A stretch of 64,000 nucleotides of DNA from Rhizohabitans arisaemae (GCF_025996515.1 NZ_BLRH01000034.1:248001-312000); one strand, 5' to 3'. Counted from the first letter of the stretch, positions 8,485 through 19,103 are shown. Program-made: numbers and translations. The notes: a model not told the origin generated them from the sequence alone.

Positions 8485-9366
8485 ATGTCGATCCCCGCGG
8501 TCGCCCGCACCACTCACCGCCACCTCGACATCGAAGGCGTCCGCGTCTTCTACCGCGAGTCGCTGCCGGAACGGGAGGACGCGCCGACGCTACTGCTGCT
8601 TCACGGCTTTCCTTCGGCCTCACACCAGTTCCGCCGCCTCATCGATGTACTCGGCTCGCGCTACCGATTGATCGCGCCCGACTACCCCGGCTTCGGCCAC
8701 ACCGAGGCACCGCCCGACTTCGCCTACTCCTTCGACCGGCTCGCCGACATCACCGAGGGTTTCGTGCAGGCACTCGGCCTGACCCGGTTCGTCGTGTACA
8801 TGTTCGACTTCGGCGCGCCGGTCGGCTTCCGCCTCGCCGAGCGGCACCCGGAGTGGATCGCGGGCCTGATCGTCCAGAACGGCAACGCCTACGTCGAGGG
8901 ACTGTCCGACGGCGCCCGCGACTTCGTCGCGCTGCGCCCCGACATGCCCGGCGCCGAGGAGACGATCCGCGATCTGCTCACCTTGAAGGGCACACGCGAT
9001 CAGTACGAGATCGGGGTCACCGACCCCGCCCTGATCGCTCCGGATGGCTGGACCCTCGACCAGCATTTCCTCGACCTGCCCGGTCGCCGGGAGGCCCAGG
9101 TGGCGCTGGCGTTCGACTACCACTCCAACGTCGAACGCTACGACCGATGGCAGACCTGGCTGCGCAGGCACACCCCGCCCGCCCTCATTGTCTGGGGGAG
9201 CAACGACCCGTTCTTCCCCGAGCCCGGCGCCCGCGCCTTCCTGCGCGACCTGCCCGAGGCGGAGCTGCACCTCTTCGACACCGGCCACTTCGCACTGGAG
9301 GAGTTCCTCCCGGAGATGGCTCCGCTCATCGCCGGTTTCCTGGACCGGATCCACGACGCACGGTGA
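8485..9366 (+). CDS. Alpha/beta hydrolase, haloalkane dehalogenase / epoxide hydrolase type
   Basis: 293 residues. The oxyanion segment LLLLHGFPSAS is near residues 36-45. The nucleophile elbow reads YMFDFGAPVG with Asp at ~108; an Asp there (not Ser) marks the dehalogenase/epoxide-hydrolase branch, although Met-Phe replaces the usual V-Q/H before it. The probable acid is in VWGSNDPFF and the catalytic His in FDTGHFALEE (~268). ATG 8485 follows AAAGG. No signal peptide, so cytoplasmic. The substrate is unknown; control by the divergent CGNR regulator suggests an inducible detoxification role. Confidence 0.85.
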   Translation: MSIPAVARTTHRHLDIEGVRVFYRESLPEREDAPTLLLLHGFPSASHQFRRLIDVLGSRYRLIAPDYPGFGHTEAPPDFAYSFDRLADITEGFVQALGLTRFVVYMFDFGAPVGFRLAERHPEWIAGLIVQNGNAYVEGLSDGARDFVALRPDMPGAEETIRDLLTLKGTRDQYEIGVTDPALIAPDGWTLDQHFLDLPGRREAQVALAFDYHSNVERYDRWQTWLRRHTPPALIVWGSNDPFFPEPGARAFLRDLPEAELHLFDTGHFALEEFLPEMAPLIAGFLDRIHDAR

Positions 9367-9508
9367 GCAAGCCGCCGCAGAACAGGGCGCCCCGACGGTC
9401 ACACCGGTCGCGACACCGGAGGGCAGGGCGCTGTACGAGACCGCCGGATGGCGCGTACCGGCCCCGTTGACCGGTGCCGTACGGGTCCCGGACCCGGTCG
9501 ATACCTGA
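9366..9508 (+). pseudogene. Possible C-terminal relic of a GNAT acetyltransferase
   Basis: The frame ending TGA 9508 reads TPVATPEGRALYETAGWR. This resembles the end of GNAT N-acetyltransferases, where ATPxGRxLYExxGW closes the acetyl-CoA fold. Only ~45 codons with gene-like codon use remain, directly abutting the hydrolase stop, and no start site is present. It is probably debris from a deleted gene; identification rests on one motif. Confidence 0.35.
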
Positions 9509-9667
9509 TCCCCGCCTGACACACTCACCGACAGCGCTCAAGCCTCGACAAGGGGGCCAGGCCTTCACCGCGAGAGGTCGGGGAGGGGGCCGTAGGGGCG
9601 CACCTGCGGCCTGGCCCGGCGGAGTCATGCCGTGAAAACCGCCGTGGGCTTCAGGACCGACGGAGAC

Positions 9668-10840
9668 TCAACCATCACCTTGGTTGTCGGCGGCGGAGAG
9701 GAGCCGGTCGACCTCCTCGTCGTCGGCGCCTTCGACGTCGACGGCGTCGTCCACATGCAGAGTGAGATGTGCGAATCGTGGTGCCAGTTCGGTCAGCGCG
9801 GCCAACGGCTCACCCTCGCAGTCCTCCTGGCCGATCGTCAGGTCCCTGATGGACAGGGTTTCAAGCTGAGGAAGGACCGAGGAATCCGCGAGTGCGGAAA
9901 ACACCTCAAACGAGGTGGCGTCGAACTCGACCTTGCTGAGGTCGAGGTCCCTGAGGCTGGGGTACTGGGACGCCTCGAGCTCGTCGAGTTGCTCAAGCGG
10001 GCAGGAGACACCGAAGACGTCACTGCCGATCTCCGCCTCCAAGGACACCAGTCCGGAAGTCCACCCAAGGTCGAAAACGGAGCCGTCGGAGATCACCGGA
10101 CCCCGGACCCGCAGCCGGGTCAGACCGTCGTGGTTCACGAAGTGAAACAGGAACGCGCCTTCGAGTTCCAGCGAACGCAGGGCGGGAAGCGAGTCCCACA
10201 TGTCGGCCTGAACGAGCCCTTTGTGATGGTAGTCCAGCGGATCGATCCGGCCACCCGTCGATGTCTCGCTGGGCGCGTACAGGTATGTGAATCCGTAGCC
10301 GAAGTACATGCGCTCCAGCCGGGGGAATCGCCGTCCGGCAATTGAGATCGCGGAGTGCTCGGCGGAGTGATGGTAGTCGGTGAGGTGCAGTTCGAGTGTG
10401 CGCAGCCGGTGGGCGGCGGGGTGGGAGAGCAGGGCGCCGATCAAGGCGCCTTCCCACTGTTCGGGGTCGGCCTGGTCGATGGTCGCGGCGTGCGGGTGGT
10501 CGGTCAGGAGCCGCTCCACCAGTTCTCCGCGGCGCGGCCGGGTGTCTTCGGCGAGGCGGAAGCAGGCCTCGTCGATGAAGCCGCGGGCCCAGGTGAACCG
10601 CCAGGAGCCGTCCTCCCGCAGGCCGTCCAGACCCAGATGCCGTTCCAGTTGTTCGTAGGCCGCAGCCAGTCGGGCCCGGTTCCCGGTCTCGGTCTCGGTC
10701 TCGCAGAGGTGTTCCATCCGGATCGTCTCGCCCCGCAGGTCGCCCGCGCCGGTCAGCAGATCCGCGTAGGCGAGCCATGCCGTCCATTCGTCCGTCTCCG
10801 GAACGTCTGTCGCATCGAAGTAGTACATACCGTTCTCCAC
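9668..10840 (-). CDS. LRR-like protein with TIGR02996-type N-terminus
   Basis: 390 residues. The N-terminus WTAWLAYADLLTGAGDLRGE matches the repeat-companion domain TIGR02996, usually found beside leucine-rich or HEAT repeats. The body then has leucine-rich stretches such as LRTLELHLTDY, LRSLELEGAFLF, LRDLDLSKVEFD and LETLSIRDLTI, spaced like LRR units. No membrane or signal sequence. Start ATG 10840; ATG 10828 is an alternative. It is probably a cytosolic protein-binding scaffold. It sits alone, divergent from the XRE regulator. Confidence 0.65.
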   Translation of the reverse strand: MENGMYYFDATDVPETDEWTAWLAYADLLTGAGDLRGETIRMEHLCETETETGNRARLAAAYEQLERHLGLDGLREDGSWRFTWARGFIDEACFRLAEDTRPRRGELVERLLTDHPHAATIDQADPEQWEGALIGALLSHPAAHRLRTLELHLTDYHHSAEHSAISIAGRRFPRLERMYFGYGFTYLYAPSETSTGGRIDPLDYHHKGLVQADMWDSLPALRSLELEGAFLFHFVNHDGLTRLRVRGPVISDGSVFDLGWTSGLVSLEAEIGSDVFGVSCPLEQLDELEASQYPSLRDLDLSKVEFDATSFEVFSALADSSVLPQLETLSIRDLTIGQEDCEGEPLAALTELAPRFAHLTLHVDDAVDVEGADDEEVDRLLSAADNQGDG

Positions 10841-11020
10841 GTCCTGGGGCCGATGTCCGGGCGGGCCATCGTCAACGGCACTCTAGATGCGGCCCCCGAC
10901 ATAAGATCGACACAGCGCGCTCGCGCACGAGGCCGCCCGGTCGTCAGCACCCCTGGACAGCGAAACGCGTGGGCGCCGCCGTACCGACAGGGTCCGTCAA
11001 TCACGACATAGCATGACCTT

Positions 11021-11890
11021 ATGGGCATTTCCCGGCTCTCCCCAGATGCGCGGCAGCGGCGCAGTTCCGAGCTGCGCGCGTTCCTCCGGTCGCGGCGAGC
11101 CCGGGTGACACCCGCCGACGTGGGCATGCCGGCAGGCGAGGGCCGCCGTACACCCGGCCTGCGGCGGGAGGAAGTGGCGGTGCTCGCCGGTTTAGGAGTG
11201 TCCTGGTATACCTGGCTTGAGCAGGGACGCGACATCAACGTCTCCGCCGACGTCCTGGACGCCGTCGCCAGGGTGCTGCGCCTGGAGCCCGCCGAGCGCG
11301 AGCACCTGCACCTCCTCGCCGGCCTCAACCCGCCGCAGTCGGCGCCGTCCGAGGACCGGGTTCCCGATGCCGTGCGGCGGCTGCTGGAGGGCTGGCTGCC
11401 GCGGCCCGCGTACGTCGTCGACCGGCACTGGAACGTCCTCGCGCTCAACCGCGCGGCGGAGATCGTGTTCCAGTGCAACGAGTACGACCACAACTGCCTG
11501 GTCAGCTTCTTCACCAACGCCCGCTACCGCGCGGCGGTCGTGGACTGGCACGACACGGCGCGCGCGATGATCGGCCTGTTCCGGGCGGACGCCGCCCGCT
11601 ACCCGGACGATCCCGAATTCGGCCGCCTGGCCGCGGACCTGTGCGCCGCGAGCCCCGCTTTCGCCGAGATCTGGGCGGAGCTCCCCGTGGGCGGCCCCAC
11701 CCACGGCAGCAAGGCCCTGGAGATTCCCGGCCTGGGGAGGCTGACCTTCGAGGCCACCACCCTGCCGTTGCCCGAGCTGCCCGGGCACCGCCTGTCGCTG
11801 CACCTCCCCGCACCCGGGACGGATACGGAGGCCCTGCTGGAGCGCTTGGTGGTGGTGTCAGACCCAGGTTCGGCCGACACTGCCGCGTAG
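11021..11890 (+). CDS. XRE-family regulator with MmyB-like ligand-binding domain
   Basis: 289 residues. The helix-turn-helix lies at about 10-75, including [20 protein letters not shown] and WLEQGRDI. The second domain (~110-280) is MmyB-like, starting [23 protein letters not shown] 11021 has no ribosome-binding site, and a TAGCAT box sits 6 nt before it (11009-11014), so the mRNA may be leaderless. The SDR gene 26 bp downstream is probably its target; such pairs of MmyB-type regulator and short-chain reductase are common in actinomycetes. Confidence 0.85.
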   Translation: MGISRLSPDARQRRSSELRAFLRSRRARVTPADVGMPAGEGRRTPGLRREEVAVLAGLGVSWYTWLEQGRDINVSADVLDAVARVLRLEPAEREHLHLLAGLNPPQSAPSEDRVPDAVRRLLEGWLPRPAYVVDRHWNVLALNRAAEIVFQCNEYDHNCLVSFFTNARYRAAVVDWHDTARAMIGLFRADAARYPDDPEFGRLAADLCAASPAFAEIWAELPVGGPTHGSKALEIPGLGRLTFEATTLPLPELPGHRLSLHLPAPGTDTEALLERLVVVSDPGSADTAA

Positions 11891-11916
11891 GCTCGCGCCA
11901 ATCGAGGATCGTCGTC

Positions 11917-12669
11917 ATGAAACGATTCACGAACAAGACGGTTTTGATCACCGGCGGCACCGCCGGCATCGGCTTCGCGACCGCGCGCAGACTCCTCGAC
12001 GAGGGTGCGTACGTCGTCATCACCGGCCGCGACCAGGCCCGCCTCGACACCGCGGCGGAACGCCTGGAGTCCGAGCGGGTCCTGCCCGTGCGCGCGGACG
12101 TCGGCGTCGACGCCGACACCGATCTTCTCGTACGACGCATCGAGACCTGGCGCGGAGCCCTCGACGTGGTCTTCGCCAATGCCGGAATCGCGGACTTCAG
12201 GCCGGAGTTCACCCCGACGGACTTCGACCGTACCGTCGGAATCAACTTCAAGGGGGTGTTCTTCACGATCCAGAAGGCACTGCCGCTGATGGGCGACGGA
12301 GGGGCCGTCGTCATCAATGCTTCCTGGACCCTGCACCGCGGCCTCCCGGCGGCCTCGGTCTACGCGGCCAGCAAGGCCGCCGTACACAATCTGGCCCGCA
12401 CGCTCGGCACCGACCTGGCGCCGCGTGGCATCCGTGTCAACTCGGTCAGCCCCGGCTACATCGAGACCGAGATGTACCGGTCCGCCATCGACCCCGGCGC
12501 GGAGACCCGCATCACGGCGGAGGTGCCGCTCGGCTCGCTCGGCCACCCGGACGACGTCGCCGCCGCCGTCGCCTTCCTGGCCTCGGACGACGCGTCGTAC
12601 ATCACCGGCCAGGACCTCGTCATCGACGGCGGCCTCGTGGGAGCGGCGCCCCTCGGACTGCGCCTTTGA
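11917..12669 (+). CDS. Short-chain dehydrogenase/reductase (SDR), classical
   Basis: 250 residues, the normal size. The NAD(P)-binding loop is [11 protein letters not shown] (residues ~8-18), followed by VFANAGIAD (NAG motif), the catalytic Ser in [10 protein letters not shown] and the YAASK pair, and the C-terminal [10 protein letters not shown] and [11 protein letters not shown]. It starts at ATG 11917 after a GAGG box, co-directional with the MmyB-type regulator. The substrate is not indicated by the sequence. Confidence 0.9.
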   Translation: MKRFTNKTVLITGGTAGIGFATARRLLDEGAYVVITGRDQARLDTAAERLESERVLPVRADVGVDADTDLLVRRIETWRGALDVVFANAGIADFRPEFTPTDFDRTVGINFKGVFFTIQKALPLMGDGGAVVINASWTLHRGLPAASVYAASKAAVHNLARTLGTDLAPRGIRVNSVSPGYIETEMYRSAIDPGAETRITAEVPLGSLGHPDDVAAAVAFLASDDASYITGQDLVIDGGLVGAAPLGLRL

Positions 12670-12689
12670 CAGCCGTGCAACAGCTGTGG

Positions 12690-12795
12690 GAGACGAGTGC
12701 GGTGCCCTCCACGGCTCGGCCTCCGGTTTGCGTGCCGCGGAGGGCGGAGACCACCTCGCCGTTCCAGCTGAGTTCGGCGCAGGGGGTCGTCGGCG
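12690..12795 (-). pseudogene. Relic of a third CGNR/ABATE gene
   Basis: Read leftward this stretch gives CAELSWNGEVVSALRGT, matching AIAELGWNGEAVTAVRRRT of the CGNR gene at 7836-8399. At DNA level 12755-12779 and 8076-8100 agree at 24 of 25 bases. No start, zinc finger or full domain remains. It is a fragment from a duplicated or related CGNR gene, left at the edge of the methyltransferase gene. Confidence 0.55.
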
Positions 12796-12811
12796 GTGGT
12801 TGTATGGCGGG

Positions 12812-13558
12812 TCAGGCGATCAGCAGGCGGAGGCCGAGCTCCGCCGCGTCGAGATCGACGAGGTCCCGGTTGCGTTCGGCCCACCGACCGGATGCGAGGT
12901 CGTCCCGGAGGCTGTGCACCGCGCGTCGCTCGGCGTCCGGCCCCACTCTGGCCCAGACCGACACCCCGCGACGGACGTTCTCCTCCAGATACGCCTCCGG
13001 TCGGCGCCAGTGGGCTTCGAAGAAGCCGTCGGCGCAGTCCCACGGGACGGGCACGGGCTCCATCCGGGCTCCGATCGCGCCGGCCAGCTCGGTCACCGAA
13101 GGTCGGCCGGCAAGGAGGCCGGCGACCTCGGGCAGGTGGTCGCGGGTAAGCCAGAACCGATGAAGCCATCCGGTGGCAGTGGTGTCGTGCGTGAACACCA
13201 CCACGCGGCGGGCGACCCGCCGCATCTCGCGCAGGCCGGCGATCGGGTCCCGCCAGTGGTGGACGGAGGAGACCGCCATCGCGGCGTCGAAGGTCTGGTC
13301 GTCGAACGGCAGGTGCTCGGCGGATCCGACCAGGCACGGCGCCGCGTCCGGAGGGCGCTGCGAACGCATGAGCGCCGACGGCTCCACCGCGAGGACGTGG
13401 CGGTCGGAAGGCTCGTAGGACCCGGTGCCCGCCCCGACGTTCAGCACGGTCCGGGCATCGCCGAGCGCGGCCCAGATCTGTGCGGCGATGCGCGGTTCGG
13501 TGCGCCGTGTCACGGTGTAGGCGGCTCCGATGGTGTCGTACAACTGTGCGCCGGACAT
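12812..13558 (-). CDS. Class I SAM-dependent methyltransferase
   Basis: 248 residues. The SAM-binding motif I is TVLNVGAGTGSYEP and the next acidic strand HVLAVEPSALM; then come GSAEHLPFDDQTFDAAMAV and SVHHWRDP, as in UbiE/Methyltransf_11 proteins acting on small molecules. The start is ATG 13558 (MSGAQLYDTIG) because GGAAGG precedes it; an upstream in-frame extension has no such site. The acceptor is unknown and the gene stands alone. Confidence 0.85.
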   Translation of the reverse strand: MSGAQLYDTIGAAYTVTRRTEPRIAAQIWAALGDARTVLNVGAGTGSYEPSDRHVLAVEPSALMRSQRPPDAAPCLVGSAEHLPFDDQTFDAAMAVSSVHHWRDPIAGLREMRRVARRVVVFTHDTTATGWLHRFWLTRDHLPEVAGLLAGRPSVTELAGAIGARMEPVPVPWDCADGFFEAHWRRPEAYLEENVRRGVSVWARVGPDAERRAVHSLRDDLASGRWAERNRDLVDLDAAELGLRLLIA

Positions 13559-14047
13559 TGCATCGCCCTTCCGGTCGTCCCCGCACCGTGGCTGTGGCCT
13601 GGGTGGCGTGTCACAGCGCGGGATACCGCTTGATCGCCATTTCATCATGTTGATCGGCCATGGGGGAGAGTCACCCCTGCTCCGCTGCTGGTTTGCTGCA
13701 GAAGGGTGTTGACGGCCGCCACGTGATCAGCCAAGGCTTGACCTGGAGAGTGCGCCGAGTGCACCATCCCGCGCGGATGCCGGCGGCTCGATGCGCTCGG
13801 CCCGGCGCTGTTTGAGCATGCCCTCGCGGACCCGATCGGACTGCCGCTCGGCATGCACGATGTCGGCCGCCGACCGTTCGGTCGGTTTGCCGGCATCGGC
13901 CACCTCGCACAGCTTGTCGCCCGGATCCGCGTGCGGTGGTACTCAAACGCCGCCCCTTCTGCTCTCGGTGGGCACGCCGCTCAGAGCCCCACACGAATAC
14001 CCTTGATTCTCGGTGGTCGTCGCAATGCTCGGGGGCTTGGAGTCGGG
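13559..14047. other. Intergenic region containing an unassigned coding relic
   Basis: Only one part looks protein-coding: leftward between 13942 and 13727, 71 codons bounded by stops, with strong third-position G/C. It reads DKLCEVADAGKPTE, then RSAADIVHAERQ and MLKQRRAERIEPP, hydrophilic and helical. I do not recognise the family and there is no start site, so this is probably the remains of a larger gene. The rest is featureless. Confidence 0.4.
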
Positions 14048-14908
14048 TCAGCTCCAGTCGTAGAAACCGCGGCCCGTCTTGCGGCCGAGTTCGCCCCGGG
14101 CGACCATGTCGCGGAGCAGCCGCGGCGGCGCGAACCGGTCCCCGAGTCTGGTGTGCAGGTAGTCGGCGATGGCCAGCCGTACGTCGAGGCCGACCAGGTC
14201 GGTGGAGCGCAGCGGGCCCATCGGGTGGCGGTAGCCCTGCTCCATGGCGGTGTCGATGGCCGCGGCGTCGGCGACGCCCTCCTGGAGCATGCGGATCGCC
14301 TCCAGGCCGAGCAGGACACCGAGCCGGCTCGTGGCGAAACCCGGCGAGTCGCGAACGGTGACGTCGATCTTGCCGAGGCCGCGCACCCATTCCTGTGCAC
14401 GCTGGATCACCGACGGATCCGTGTCCGGTGTGGTGACCACCTCGACCAGTTTCGACGTGGGGACCGGGTTGAAGAAGTGCATGCCGAGGAAACGGTTCGG
14501 ACGGCGCAGCGCCGTACCGAGCTCGCCCACCGAGATCGAACTGGTGTTGGTGGCCAGCACCGCCTGATCACCGACCACGGACTCGGCCTTCGCCAGGACG
14601 TTCACCTTGAGCTCGGGCCGCTCCGGCACCGCCTCGACCACGAGGTCGGCGTGCGGGGGAAGGGCGGCGAGGTCGCTCACCACCGCGACCCGGGCCAGGA
14701 TCGTCCCGGGGTCGGTGTCCAGCGCGCCCCGTTCGGCCGCCTTCGCGAGACCGGCGGTGAGTCTCGCACGTGCCGCGGCGATCGCGTTCCCGTCGCTCTC
14801 CACCACCGACACCTCGGCGCCGCGCGCCGCGAAGACCTGGGCGATCCCGGCGCCCATCCGCCCGCCACCGATCACGCAGACCGTATCCGGTACGGCAGGG
14901 GTGCTCAC
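14048..14908 (-). CDS. 3-hydroxyacyl-CoA dehydrogenase (3-hydroxybutyryl-CoA type)
   Basis: 286 residues, the size of the single-domain FadB2/PaaH/Hbd enzymes that oxidise 3-hydroxyacyl-CoA with NAD(P). The dinucleotide fold is at the start (VCVIGGGRMGAGIAQVFAAR). Then come VLATNTSSIS, the catalytic-region GMHFFNPVP, DSPGFATSRL and a C-terminal GRKTGRGFYDW. ATG 14908. An acyl-CoA dehydrogenase gene lies ~65 bp upstream on the same strand, so both serve beta-oxidation-like chemistry, probably one operon. Confidence 0.9.
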   Translation of the reverse strand: MSTPAVPDTVCVIGGGRMGAGIAQVFAARGAEVSVVESDGNAIAAARARLTAGLAKAAERGALDTDPGTILARVAVVSDLAALPPHADLVVEAVPERPELKVNVLAKAESVVGDQAVLATNTSSISVGELGTALRRPNRFLGMHFFNPVPTSKLVEVVTTPDTDPSVIQRAQEWVRGLGKIDVTVRDSPGFATSRLGVLLGLEAIRMLQEGVADAAAIDTAMEQGYRHPMGPLRSTDLVGLDVRLAIADYLHTRLGDRFAPPRLLRDMVARGELGRKTGRGFYDWS

Positions 14909-14975
14909 GGCCTCCTCCTATCCTCATCGGGACGGAAGCGCTCGGCCGGTACGGCGATGCCGCCGGGGGGCGGGC

Positions 14976-16154
<1,179 letters not shown>

Positions 16155-16175
16155 GCCGTCCACTATCGGTCTCAG

Positions 16176-16192
16176 ATTATGATCGGTCCAAT
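16176..16192. promoter_or_regulatory. LysR-type (T-N11-A) binding box
   Basis: ATTATGATCGGTCCAAT fits the LysR-family consensus: ATT-N11-AAT, a T-N11-A core within a dyad. It lies in the 99-bp spacer between the acyl-CoA dehydrogenase and the LysR gene, the usual place for an autoregulated divergent LTTR. Confidence 0.5.
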
Positions 16193-16253
16193 ACCTAATT
16201 TGTCGTTCAGTGATACCGTTTGCGCAATTGTTGTGGTCCTGGAGGCGAGCGCC

Positions 16254-17153
16254 ATGGATGTCGGGCAGTTGCGGTCCTTCCTGGCCGTGGCCGAGGAGCT
16301 CCATTTCGGGCGTGCCGCCGAGCGACTCCACATCGCCCAGCCGCCGTTGAGCCGCACGATCAAGCAGCTGGAGCGTGAGCTCGGGACGCGCCTGTTCGAC
16401 CGGAACACCCGATCGGTGCGCCTCACCTCCAGCGGACAGGCGCTCCTGGGTCCGGCCAGGGAGGCGGTCGAGGCGCTGCGCCGGGCCGAGACGGCGGTAC
16501 GGTCCGCCGACAGGGGAGTGGTCGGACTCGTGCGGATCGCCTTCGCGGGAGTCTCCACCCACCGGCTCGTCGCCAGACTCGCCCGGGCGGTGCGGTCGCG
16601 GCATCCGGGCGTCGAACTGGAGCTGTCCAGCCAGAACTTCGCCCAGCCCGCGATGAAGCGGCTCGCCCAGGGGTCCACCGACCTCGCCCTCGGCCGGTGG
16701 GACGTCATCCCCGTGGAGGTATCCGCCCAGGTGGTGATGGCGGACTCGCTTGTCGTGGCCCTGCCCGACACCCACCCGCTGGCCGGCTCCCGCCGCCTGT
16801 CGATCGCGCGGCTCGCCGATGAGGGCTTCGTGTCGCTTCCGCCGCACGAGGGCGCCATACTCCCCGATCGTCTGCGGCGTCTCGCCCACACGCACGGCTT
16901 CGTCGCCGAGGTCGTGCAGGTGGCGCCGGACACCCAGACGGCGCTTGCTCTCGTCGGCGCCGAGGTCGGGTGTCACCTGACACTGGCCTCGGTGGCCCGG
17001 AACGTGATCGATCCGCACGTCGTGTTCGTGCCGCTCGACGAGTCGCCGCCGGATGTGGACCTGAGGGCGGCGTGGCGGCGCGACGACAGGAGTCCCGCGC
17101 TCAGGGCGGTGCTGGACGAGGTGCTCGGCCTCGACGACGCGGCGGCCGGTTAG
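16254..17153 (+). CDS. LysR-family transcriptional regulator
   Basis: 299 residues. The N-terminal winged helix-turn-helix is MDVGQLRSFLAVAEELHFGR, then ERLHIAQPPLSRTIKQLER and GTRLFDRNTRSVRLTSSG; the rest is the periplasmic-binding-like effector domain. ATG 16254 follows GGAGGCG; the frame is open upstream but this start matches the family exactly. The divergent acyl-CoA dehydrogenase and hydroxyacyl-CoA dehydrogenase are the likely targets. Confidence 0.95.
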   Translation: MDVGQLRSFLAVAEELHFGRAAERLHIAQPPLSRTIKQLERELGTRLFDRNTRSVRLTSSGQALLGPAREAVEALRRAETAVRSADRGVVGLVRIAFAGVSTHRLVARLARAVRSRHPGVELELSSQNFAQPAMKRLAQGSTDLALGRWDVIPVEVSAQVVMADSLVVALPDTHPLAGSRRLSIARLADEGFVSLPPHEGAILPDRLRRLAHTHGFVAEVVQVAPDTQTALALVGAEVGCHLTLASVARNVIDPHVVFVPLDESPPDVDLRAAWRRDDRSPALRAVLDEVLGLDDAAAG

Positions 17154-17335
17154 CCCGGCTCTTCATCCGGGCGGGCGCCCGTCGGCGGCGGCAGGACGAC
17201 CGAGGGGCTTGGACGATCGGCCGGTACGGCCGGCGGCGGCATGCCGGAGCCGAAGACCCGGTAGCTGCGGCGGAAGGCGGTGGCCGATCACTCCGCGTGC
17301 ACCCGTCCCATGGGTCCCCGCCGTGCCACGCCCAC

Positions 17336-17774
17336 TCAGCTCCCCGGGTTCACGCCCGGCGTGTGCACGGAGCAATGCAGGTGGACGTGCTTCCACGCGC
17401 CGTCCAGCCGGACCCACACCTCGGTTCCCCGGGAGCCCGTCGGCTCCGTGCCCGCGGCACCGAAATCGGCCTCGAACCAGGCCGGATAGCTGACGATCGG
17501 CATCTCCGCCCTGGGAAAACCCGGACATCCCGATCTTCAAGGACAACCCGCTTCGGCGGGTGGGGTGAGCTCAGCGCGGAGTTCCGCAGGTGTTCCCACA
17601 ACTGCACCGCGCTGTCGACGCCGGCGTAGTTGCTCCCGTTGTGGTGGAAGAAGACAGTGCGTCGCCCGGCGCGACGTGGGCGCGTAGCCACGCGGTGTCA
17701 CCGACCTCGTCGGCTTTGATCCAGCCGCGGTGCAGGGCTCGGATCTCACCCTCGATCTCATCGAGCTCGGTCAT
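17336..17774 (-). pseudogene. Frameshifted SnoaL-like / DUF4440 gene
   Basis: Three frames join into one NTF2-fold protein. MTELDEIEGEIRALHRGWIK starts at 17774; after HVAPGDAL one base is missing, and the next frame continues FFHHNGSNYAGVDSAVQLWE. A second shift near 17520 leads to EMPIVSYPAWFEADFGAAG, VWVRLDGAWKHVHLHCSVH and a stop at 17336. Order and size fit a SnoaL-type protein of ~140 residues. Two shifts mean no full product. Sequencing error is possible but less likely for two events. Confidence 0.65.
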
Positions 17775-17824
17775 GTGCCGTTCCCCCGTTCCGGCGGTTG
17801 CCGGCCCGCCCCACTATTTTTTTT

Positions 17825-17842
17825 GGACACGTGAACAATAAT
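17825..17842 (+). promoter_or_regulatory. Operator-like motif and -10 box upstream of the M20 gene
   Basis: GGACACGTGAAC (17825-17836) is joined directly to AATAAT (17837-17842), a -10-like box. The same layout (GGACGTGCGTCC then AATAAT) occurs at 19111-19128. Outside a T-run the -35 region here is poor, so this promoter may be weak or need help. It is the proposed binding site of the TetR regulator encoded at 27148. Confidence 0.5.
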
Positions 17843-17870
17843 AGCCGCGAAGACAAGGAAGGAGTCAGAC

Positions 17871-19103
17871 ATGTCGGATATGCCGAACGGTCTCCTGGAG
17901 GACGCGGGTGAGCGGCTCGCCGAGGCGGTTGCGCTGCGCCGCAGGATCCATCGCCACCCTGAGCTGGGCCTTCATCTGCCGGCAACCCAGCAGGCCGTGC
18001 TTGACGCCCTCGACGGGCTTCCGCTCTCGATCACGCCGGGCCGCGGCGTGTCCTCCGTCGTCGCCGTCCTCGACGGCGACCTGCCAGGCCCGACCGTCCT
18101 TCTCCGCGCCGACATGGACGCACTGCCGATACAGGAGGAGACGGGCCTTGAGTTCGCCAGCGTCGTCGACGGCGCCATGCACGCGTGCGGGCACGACGCG
18201 CACGTCGCCATGCTCGCCGGCGCGGCCGCCGTACTGGCTCGGCGCCGTGCCGCCGTCCGGGGCCGGGTGGTGTTCGCGTTCCAGCCGGGCGAGGAGGGGC
18301 ACGGCGGCGCGCAGGTGATGCTCGACGAGGACCTGCTGAACACGGCGGCGGAGGGGGCGGAGCCGGTGTCGCTCGCCTTCGCGCTGCACCAGGCGCCCGT
18401 CATGCGCGCCGGGACGGTCGCGACCCGGGCGGGTGCGCTGATGGCCGCGGTGGACGAGTTCCGGATCACGGTTCGCGGACTGGGCGGGCACGCGTCCATG
18501 CCGCACCAGGCGCGCGACCCGATCCCGGCCCTGGCCGCGCTGGTGACGGCGCTGCAGACGATGGTCACCCGGCGGATCGACGTGTTCGACCCGGCGGTGA
18601 TCACCGTGGGTCGGCTGAGCGCGGGCACCGCGGGCACCGTCATCCCCGAGACCGCGACGGCGTGGGGAACGATCCGGACGGTTTCCGCCCAGACCCGTGA
18701 CACCGTCGGCCGGGCCGTGCTCACGGTGGCCGAGGGCGTCGCGGCCGCACACGGGGTCACCGTCGAGGTCGACATCACGCGGGGCAGCCCGGTCACGGTG
18801 AACGGCGCCGCGGCGACGCACCACGTGCTCGGCACCGTGGCCGCGCTGCTCGGTCCGGAGCGGGTCGTCACGATGCCGCACCCGGTGATGGGCGGCGAGG
18901 ACTGGGGGCTGATCCTCGACCGGGTCGAGGGGGCGATGGCGTTCCTCGGCACGCGGCCCGCCGGGGTCTCCGGGGCCGAGGCGGCTCCCAACCACTCCGG
19001 GCGGATGGTTCTGGACGAGGGGGCGATGGCCGCCGGCATCGCCGTCCATACCGCGGTGGCCCTCGGATGGCAGGGTGCAATCGACCGTTATGGGAACCCT
19101 TGA
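17871..19103 (+). CDS. M20-family amidohydrolase (hippurate hydrolase / IAA-amino acid hydrolase type)
   Basis: 410 residues. Zinc-binding and catalytic blocks are present: HRHPELGLHLP near 27-36, LLRADMDALPIQEETG, the metal ligands in MHACGHDAHVAML (Cys106, His108), FQPGEEGHGGA with the general-base Glu pair (~141-142), GGHASMPHQARDPI in the lid domain, and NHSGRMVLDE near the end. Such enzymes cut N-acyl bonds, releasing an amino acid or amine and a carboxylic acid. ATG 17871 follows GGAAGGAG. No signal peptide. Shared operator motifs tie it to the operon at 19228. Confidence 0.9.
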   Translation: MSDMPNGLLEDAGERLAEAVALRRRIHRHPELGLHLPATQQAVLDALDGLPLSITPGRGVSSVVAVLDGDLPGPTVLLRADMDALPIQEETGLEFASVVDGAMHACGHDAHVAMLAGAAAVLARRRAAVRGRVVFAFQPGEEGHGGAQVMLDEDLLNTAAEGAEPVSLAFALHQAPVMRAGTVATRAGALMAAVDEFRITVRGLGGHASMPHQARDPIPALAALVTALQTMVTRRIDVFDPAVITVGRLSAGTAGTVIPETATAWGTIRTVSAQTRDTVGRAVLTVAEGVAAAHGVTVEVDITRGSPVTVNGAAATHHVLGTVAALLGPERVVTMPHPVMGGEDWGLILDRVEGAMAFLGTRPAGVSGAEAAPNHSGRMVLDEGAMAAGIAVHTAVALGWQGAIDRYGNP

